Assembly (NCBI RefSeq): GCF_038433205.1
Contig: NZ_JBCDNA010000001.1
Span: forward strand, 372,001 to 436,000
DNA from: Lutimonas vermicola
Lineage (GTDB): Bacteria > Bacteroidota > Bacteroidia > Flavobacteriales > Flavobacteriaceae
DNA length: 64,000 nt
Direction of reading: 5' to 3'
Shown here piece by piece: positions 60,112 through 64,000 of the stretch; the first letter of the stretch is position 1, and each line of letters begins with the position of its first letter. The translations under genes and the position numbers were made by a program. The notes under the pieces are model-generated. The model was not told where the DNA came from and did no database searches. It saw nothing but the letters and a program-made list of their open reading frames with translations.

Positions 60112-61041
60112 ATGGATCAAATTTTGGTGGCCGAAAATATCGTAAAGAATTTTGGTTCCTTCAAGGCTTTGAATAATGTCTCATTAGAGGTACCTAAAGG
60201 CAGTATTTTTGGATTGCTGGGCCCCAACGGAGCCGGGAAAACTACCTTGATCAGAATTATCAATCAAATAACCATGCCTGATGAGGGCCGGATTGAATTT
60301 GACGGCAAGCCACTTACACCTGATGATGTACACTATATTGGTTATCTGCCAGAAGAAAGAGGCTTATACAAACGGATGAGAATTGGGGAGCAGGCGCTTT
60401 ATCTGGCGCAGCTAAAGGGTATGTCGAAACCTGATGCAAAAAGAAAATTGAATTACTGGTTTGAAAAATTTGAAATTAGTCCATGGTGGAATAAAAGAGT
60501 AGAGGAACTATCAAAGGGGATGGCCCAAAAGTTACAATTTATCATTACGGTCCTTCATGAACCCAAATTATTGATTTTTGATGAACCATTTAGTGGTTTT
60601 GATCCAATCAATGCGAATTTGATAAAGAATGAAATACTGCATCTTAATAAACAAGGTGCTTCCATCATATTTTCGACACACAGAATGGAATCGGTTGAAG
60701 AGTTATGTGAATATATAGCCCTTATTCATAAGTCGAATAAAGTGCTTGACGGAAAATTGCAGGATATTAAAAAACAATTTAAAACGAATACTTTCGAAGT
60801 GGGTTTATCTTCGGATCATAAATCTTTGCTTCAAACGGAGTTAAAGGCAAAATTTGAAGTGAGTCCGGCAAGCTTTAAATCGCTTGAAGATGATTTAAAA
60901 TTAAATATCAAACTTTCTGACAATCAAACTTCTTCTGATCTGATTCGATATTTGAACAGTATGGCTTCGATCACGCATTATAAAGAAGTGATACCGAGCG
61001 CCAGCGATATTTTTATTCAAACCGTTAACCGGAATTCTTAA
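60112..61041 (+). CDS. ABC transporter ATP-binding protein, ABC-2 type
   Basis: This 309-residue ATPase resembles the NatA/DUF4162 group. Walker A GPNGAGKTT (about 37-45), signature LSKGMAQKLQFI (about 139-150) and Walker B LLIFDEPFSGFDP are visible, followed by a C-terminal domain of about 90 residues typical of the NatA group. It pairs with the ABC-2 permease 21 bp downstream. Related systems export sodium or organic compounds; the substrate is unknown here. Confidence 0.9.
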   Translation: MDQILVAENIVKNFGSFKALNNVSLEVPKGSIFGLLGPNGAGKTTLIRIINQITMPDEGRIEFDGKPLTPDDVHYIGYLPEERGLYKRMRIGEQALYLAQLKGMSKPDAKRKLNYWFEKFEISPWWNKRVEELSKGMAQKLQFIITVLHEPKLLIFDEPFSGFDPINANLIKNEILHLNKQGASIIFSTHRMESVEELCEYIALIHKSNKVLDGKLQDIKKQFKTNTFEVGLSSDHKSLLQTELKAKFEVSPASFKSLEDDLKLNIKLSDNQTSSDLIRYLNSMASITHYKEVIPSASDIFIQTVNRNS

Positions 61042-61062
61042 AAATTTGATCATAGCAATTAT

Positions 61063-62376
61063 ATGAATAAGTTAAAATTAATCATTCAGAGGGAGTTTCT
61101 GGCCAAAGTTAGGAACAGAACCTTTATCGTAATGACATTTTTGAGTCCTGTTTTAATGATCGGTATGATTGCTCTTGTTGCATTACTCACAAAAAGCAGC
61201 ATTGAAAAAAAAAGTTCTGTGGCATTTGTAGATGATTCAGGCTTGTTTAGTAAAGATGATTTTATCAAAGAGAAGTCTATTTCGTTCGAAAATTTAACAG
61301 AAATAGGCCTGGAAAGGGCAAAGGTACTGGTTCGGGAATCCTCTCAGGAAGGGCTGCTTTACATACCTGCAGAACAAGGTATTGATGAAATCGCCAAGGG
61401 TGTTCAATTTTTTTCCGACGAGTCTCCAAGCATGATTACTATTTCTACCTTGGAATCTATTCTTGATAAGAAACTCGAAAATGAAAAGATGAAGGAACTC
61501 GGGCTGGATCTTATCAAACTCGAAGAGTCTAAAGTTGATATAGATATCAAACTGTCGAATTTTAGCGGTGTTAAATCTTCCAAACTGATCAATGGCATTA
61601 AAATAGGTATCGGAATGGGAGCGGGGTATTTGATCATGATGTTTATTATTATTTATGGCGCTATGGTGATGAGAAGTGTGATCGAAGAGAAAACAAGCCG
61701 AATAATTGAGGTGATTATTTCGTCTGTAAAACCCTTTCAGCTCATGATGGGGAAAATTCTTGGTACGGCAGCAGCCGGTTTGACACAATTCATTATTTGG
61801 GGAATTTTATTGATAGTTATTTTTGTTGGAAGTTCCTACTTTTTTGGCGTCGAATTACATAACAATGGCGTCGGTGTGCAACAAATGGGAATGGAACATA
61901 TGGATCAAATTGCTCAGAATGACACACAACTTCTTTTCGATGAATTGATGGGTTTACCGCTGATCAGTACTTTTATCTATTTTATTTTGTATTTTTTAAT
62001 GGGCTATTTGCTTTATAGTTCGCTTTATGCAGCAATAGGTGCTGCGGTTGATAATGAGACCGATACACAACAATTCATGTTGCCCATTATGCTTCCTTTA
62101 ATGCTGGGGGTTTATATTGGCTTTGCAACGGTTATTAATGATCCACATGGTACTGTGGCTACTGTATTTTCAATGATACCATTTACTTCGCCCATCGTTA
62201 TGCTGATGAGGATTCCTTTTGGTGTTCCCTGGTGGCAGATTTTGATGTCGCTAAGCTTGCTCTTTCTGAGTTTTCTGGGCATAGTTTGGATTGCGGCCAA
62301 AATATATAGGGTAGGGATCCTGATGTATGGAAAAAAAATAAATTATAAAGAATTAATGAAATGGATAAGGTATTAA
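61063..62376 (+). CDS. ABC-2 type transporter permease
   Basis: This 437-residue permease has an N-terminal helix (about 20-42), a periplasmic region of about 140 residues, then five to six C-terminal helices (about 185-410), including the ABC-2 core GAMVMRSVIEEKTSRIIEVIISSV (about 202-225) and the GYLLYSSLYAAIGAAVDNE motif. It forms the membrane part of the exporter with the upstream ATPase. The layout fits NatB-like proteins, but the substrate is not known. Confidence 0.9.
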   Translation: MNKLKLIIQREFLAKVRNRTFIVMTFLSPVLMIGMIALVALLTKSSIEKKSSVAFVDDSGLFSKDDFIKEKSISFENLTEIGLERAKVLVRESSQEGLLYIPAEQGIDEIAKGVQFFSDESPSMITISTLESILDKKLENEKMKELGLDLIKLEESKVDIDIKLSNFSGVKSSKLINGIKIGIGMGAGYLIMMFIIIYGAMVMRSVIEEKTSRIIEVIISSVKPFQLMMGKILGTAAAGLTQFIIWGILLIVIFVGSSYFFGVELHNNGVGVQQMGMEHMDQIAQNDTQLLFDELMGLPLISTFIYFILYFLMGYLLYSSLYAAIGAAVDNETDTQQFMLPIMLPLMLGVYIGFATVINDPHGTVATVFSMIPFTSPIVMLMRIPFGVPWWQILMSLSLLFLSFLGIVWIAAKIYRVGILMYGKKINYKELMKWIRY

Positions 62377-62405
62377 TTTCCATTGCTCTTTAATCAAGAA
62401 ACAAC

Positions 62406-63569
62406 ATGCAGAAAATATTAATTATCGAAGATGAGGACGCAATCAGAAGGGTGCTGGTTAAAATCATTAAAAATGAAAATAACGGTTATGAAGTAGAAGA
62501 AGCTGAAAATGGTTTGCAAGGGCTTGAGCTTATACAAACCCATGATTATGACCTTGTGCTATGTGACATTAAAATGCCTAAAATGGATGGGGTGGAAGTT
62601 CTGGGGAAGGCCCAGGCCATCAAACCCGAAATACCCTTTATCATGATTTCAGGGCACGGGGAACTGGAAACAGCTGTTCAGACCATGCGGTTGGGAGCAT
62701 TTGATTATATTTCAAAACCGCCTGATTTGAATCGTTTGCTAAATGCAATAAGGAATGCGCTCGATAGAAAGAAGTTGCTGGTTGAGAATAAAATCTTAAA
62801 GAAAAAGGTCGACAAAAACTATGAGATGATCGGTGAGAGCAAGGAGATCCTCAGAATAAAGGAAATTATTGAAAAAGTAGCTCCTACAGAGGCTCGTGTT
62901 TTGATTACGGGAGCAAATGGAACTGGAAAAGAACTGGTTGCACACTGGCTTCATCAGAAAAGCAGCCGTTCAAAAAACCCAATGATAGAAGTGAATTGCG
63001 CAGCGATTCCTTCTGAACTGATTGAGAGCGAGCTATTCGGCCATGTCAAAGGGTCGTTTACAGGGGCAAACAGAGACAGAGCCGGAAAATTTGAAGCTGC
63101 CAACGGTGGAACAATTTTTCTGGATGAGGTAGGGGATATGAGCCTCTCTGCCCAGGCAAAGGTTTTAAGGGCCTTACAGGAAAATAAAATCAGCAGGGTG
63201 GGAAGTGATAAGGACATCAAAGTTGATGTCCGGGTCATTGCGGCTACCAATAAAAATTTGGAGGAGGAAATTTCAAAAGGAAGGTTTAGAGAAGATTTGT
63301 ACCACCGTCTGGCTGTGATTTTGATTGATGTTCCTTCACTTAATGAACGAAAAGAAGATATTCCGTTACTTATTGAATATTTTTCAGATTTGATTGCCGG
63401 TCAGCAGGGCAATACGAAAAGGAAGTTTAGTGAAGGTGCGCTTGAATTGCTTAAAGACTACAACTGGACAGGTAACATCAGGGAACTTCGAAATGTTGTG
63501 GAAAGACTGATGATTCTTGGAGGAGAAGTAATCACTGAGGATGATGTGCGCTTATTTGCCAATAAGTAA
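62406..63569 (+). CDS. NtrC-type sigma-54-dependent response regulator without DNA-binding domain
   Basis: The 387 residues comprise a receiver domain (1-120, phosphorylation site Asp 54 in LVLCDIKMPKMDG, with Lys in ISKPP) and a sigma-54 AAA+ domain (Walker A-like GANGTGKE about 168, GSFTGANRDRAGKFE, Walker B GGTIFLDEVGD, and ENIR-like NWTGNIRELRNVVERL). The GAFTGA loop reads GSFTGA. The protein ends 20 residues after the AAA+ lid, without the Fis-type helix-turn-helix that usually follows. The next stop codon is genuine and the convergent gene lies 26 bp on, so no domain was lost by frameshift. It is 29 bp after the ABC-2 permease and probably co-transcribed. No sensor kinase is adjacent. 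Confidence 0.9.
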   Translation: MQKILIIEDEDAIRRVLVKIIKNENNGYEVEEAENGLQGLELIQTHDYDLVLCDIKMPKMDGVEVLGKAQAIKPEIPFIMISGHGELETAVQTMRLGAFDYISKPPDLNRLLNAIRNALDRKKLLVENKILKKKVDKNYEMIGESKEILRIKEIIEKVAPTEARVLITGANGTGKELVAHWLHQKSSRSKNPMIEVNCAAIPSELIESELFGHVKGSFTGANRDRAGKFEAANGGTIFLDEVGDMSLSAQAKVLRALQENKISRVGSDKDIKVDVRVIAATNKNLEEEISKGRFREDLYHRLAVILIDVPSLNERKEDIPLLIEYFSDLIAGQQGNTKRKFSEGALELLKDYNWTGNIRELRNVVERLMILGGEVITEDDVRLFANK

Positions 63570-63595
63570 GTCGGGCCAGTCTTTTCCAAGGACCA

Positions 63596-64000
63596 TTATT
63601 TGTTTTCAGGCCTTCTCTTTCGGTACTCGGACAAGAGTCTCTTGTTGAAATTCATTTCTGCGACGTATAATTTCATCAGTTTGACCGGAGGAAGTATTTT
63701 AGAAAGCTCTTTATACATTTCTTCTTTGGTCTCGGCAGCTTCCTGCTCCAGTGCCAGCATATCAAAAAGGGTCTTTCTTGCATCTGAGTCACTCAGGTTT
63801 TCAGGACCTCCTAATTCTTTAATTCGATGTTTTTCTCTCCTGACTTTTTCCACTTTTAACTGAAACATTCTTTTGTCGTATTTATTGTAGACGGGCCAAA
63901 ATTTCTCAGCCTCGGAAGAACTCAGATCAAGTTCCTGGGTAATATAGGCTGTTTTATATGCTCTCATACGTTCTTTACCTCCTTCCTGGGCGCTGACCTC
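63596..64000 (-). CDS. Spy/CpxP-like small exported protein, N-terminus beyond the window
   Basis: The frame is open to the right edge, so the start and signal peptide are outside the window; the visible beginning (EVSAQEGGKERMRAYKTAYI) fits a signal peptide end (SAQ). The 134 visible residues are charged and helical, with EKFWPVYNKYDKRMFQL and LPPVKLMKLYVAEMNF segments. This resembles Spy/CpxP-like or Heavy-metal-sensor-type proteins of Bacteroidota that often accompany ECF sigma factor genes; whether one lies upstream cannot be seen. It converges on the response-regulator gene. Confidence 0.72.
   Translation of the reverse strand, partial: EVSAQEGGKERMRAYKTAYITQELDLSSSEAEKFWPVYNKYDKRMFQLKVEKVRREKHRIKELGGPENLSDSDARKTLFDMLALEQEAAETKEEMYKELSKILPPVKLMKLYVAEMNFNKRLLSEYRKRRPENK

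Noticed and set aside
1..64000. tRNA, rRNA, CRISPR, transposase, integrase or phage genes
   Set aside because: Looked for typical clover-leaf, repeat-spacer and transposase patterns by eye and found none. A covariance-model search would be needed to exclude small RNAs.

Overview
The window is a stretch of ordinary chromosome from a Bacteroidota member, most likely a marine Flavobacteriaceae-type bacterium; I cannot name the genus. The evidence is the AT-rich base composition, near absence of Shine-Dalgarno sites, many Bacteroidota-type -7 promoter boxes (TAnnTTTG, seen as TATCTTTG, TACTTTTG, TACATTTG or TATATTTG), bacillithiol genes (bshA, ytxJ), a DUF5916 outer-membrane-type protein, a three-gene proton-translocating transhydrogenase, and fadB/fadA/acyl-CoA dehydrogenase behind a MarR gene. 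About 62 protein genes fill nearly all of the window. I see no rRNA, tRNA, CRISPR array, insertion sequence or prophage.

Layout. 1-4.4 kb: a truncated protein of unknown function and the pnt transhydrogenase operon. 4.5-9.7 kb: a metallo-beta-lactamase-fold hydrolase and a two-gene NAD-linked formate dehydrogenase. 9.7-15.2 kb: a THUMP-like methyltransferase, an AI-2E family membrane protein, a META-domain lipoprotein, release factor 3 and a lipoprotein cyclophilin. 15.3-18 kb: idi, queD, an exported peroxiredoxin and an adenine/adenosine deaminase. 18-21.8 kb: kdnA-kdsB-kdnB, which should make the 8-amino form of Kdo for lipopolysaccharide, followed by two microproteins. 21.8-31.4 kb: oxyR/dps, an acyltransferase, a Nudix hydrolase, bshA, aroB, proline dehydrogenase, a membrane phosphoesterase, ytxJ and fumarylacetoacetase. 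31.5-41.4 kb: glyA, a GCS2-CBS fusion with an aspartoacylase-like partner, mtnN, lolD, the DUF5916 protein and sucC.

41.4-44.3 kb is the most accessory-looking part. It holds a 0.66-kb leader region without genes, then four consecutive small exported proteins that share an NHExxH element (three also share a TFPNG(E/D)EAITI element), then a DUF2911 protein. This is the best candidate for an undescribed system. 44.4-49.7 kb holds a DCC-family protein, a MacAB-like efflux operon (ATPase, two paralogous permeases, adaptor) and a coiled-coil protein, separated by strong hairpin terminators. 49.8-53.2 kb holds hydroxyacyl-CoA dehydrogenase, a fatty-acid-hydroxylase-like protein, a Gfo/Idh/MocA oxidoreductase and an exported beta-propeller-like protein. 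53.3-59.3 kb is the beta-oxidation operon marR-fadB-fadA-acyl-CoA dehydrogenase, with a perfect 9-bp inverted repeat at the marR promoter. 59.3-64 kb holds an unknown protein, an ABC-2 exporter, an NtrC-type regulator lacking its DNA-binding domain, and a truncated Spy/CpxP-like protein.

Shared themes are redox balance (formate to NADH to NADPH, bacillithiol, OxyR/Dps, peroxiredoxin), envelope building (Kdo8N, LolD, lipoproteins, lipid enzymes) and catabolism of fatty acids, proline and tyrosine. All calls come from reading the sequence and remembered family features; no searches were run.
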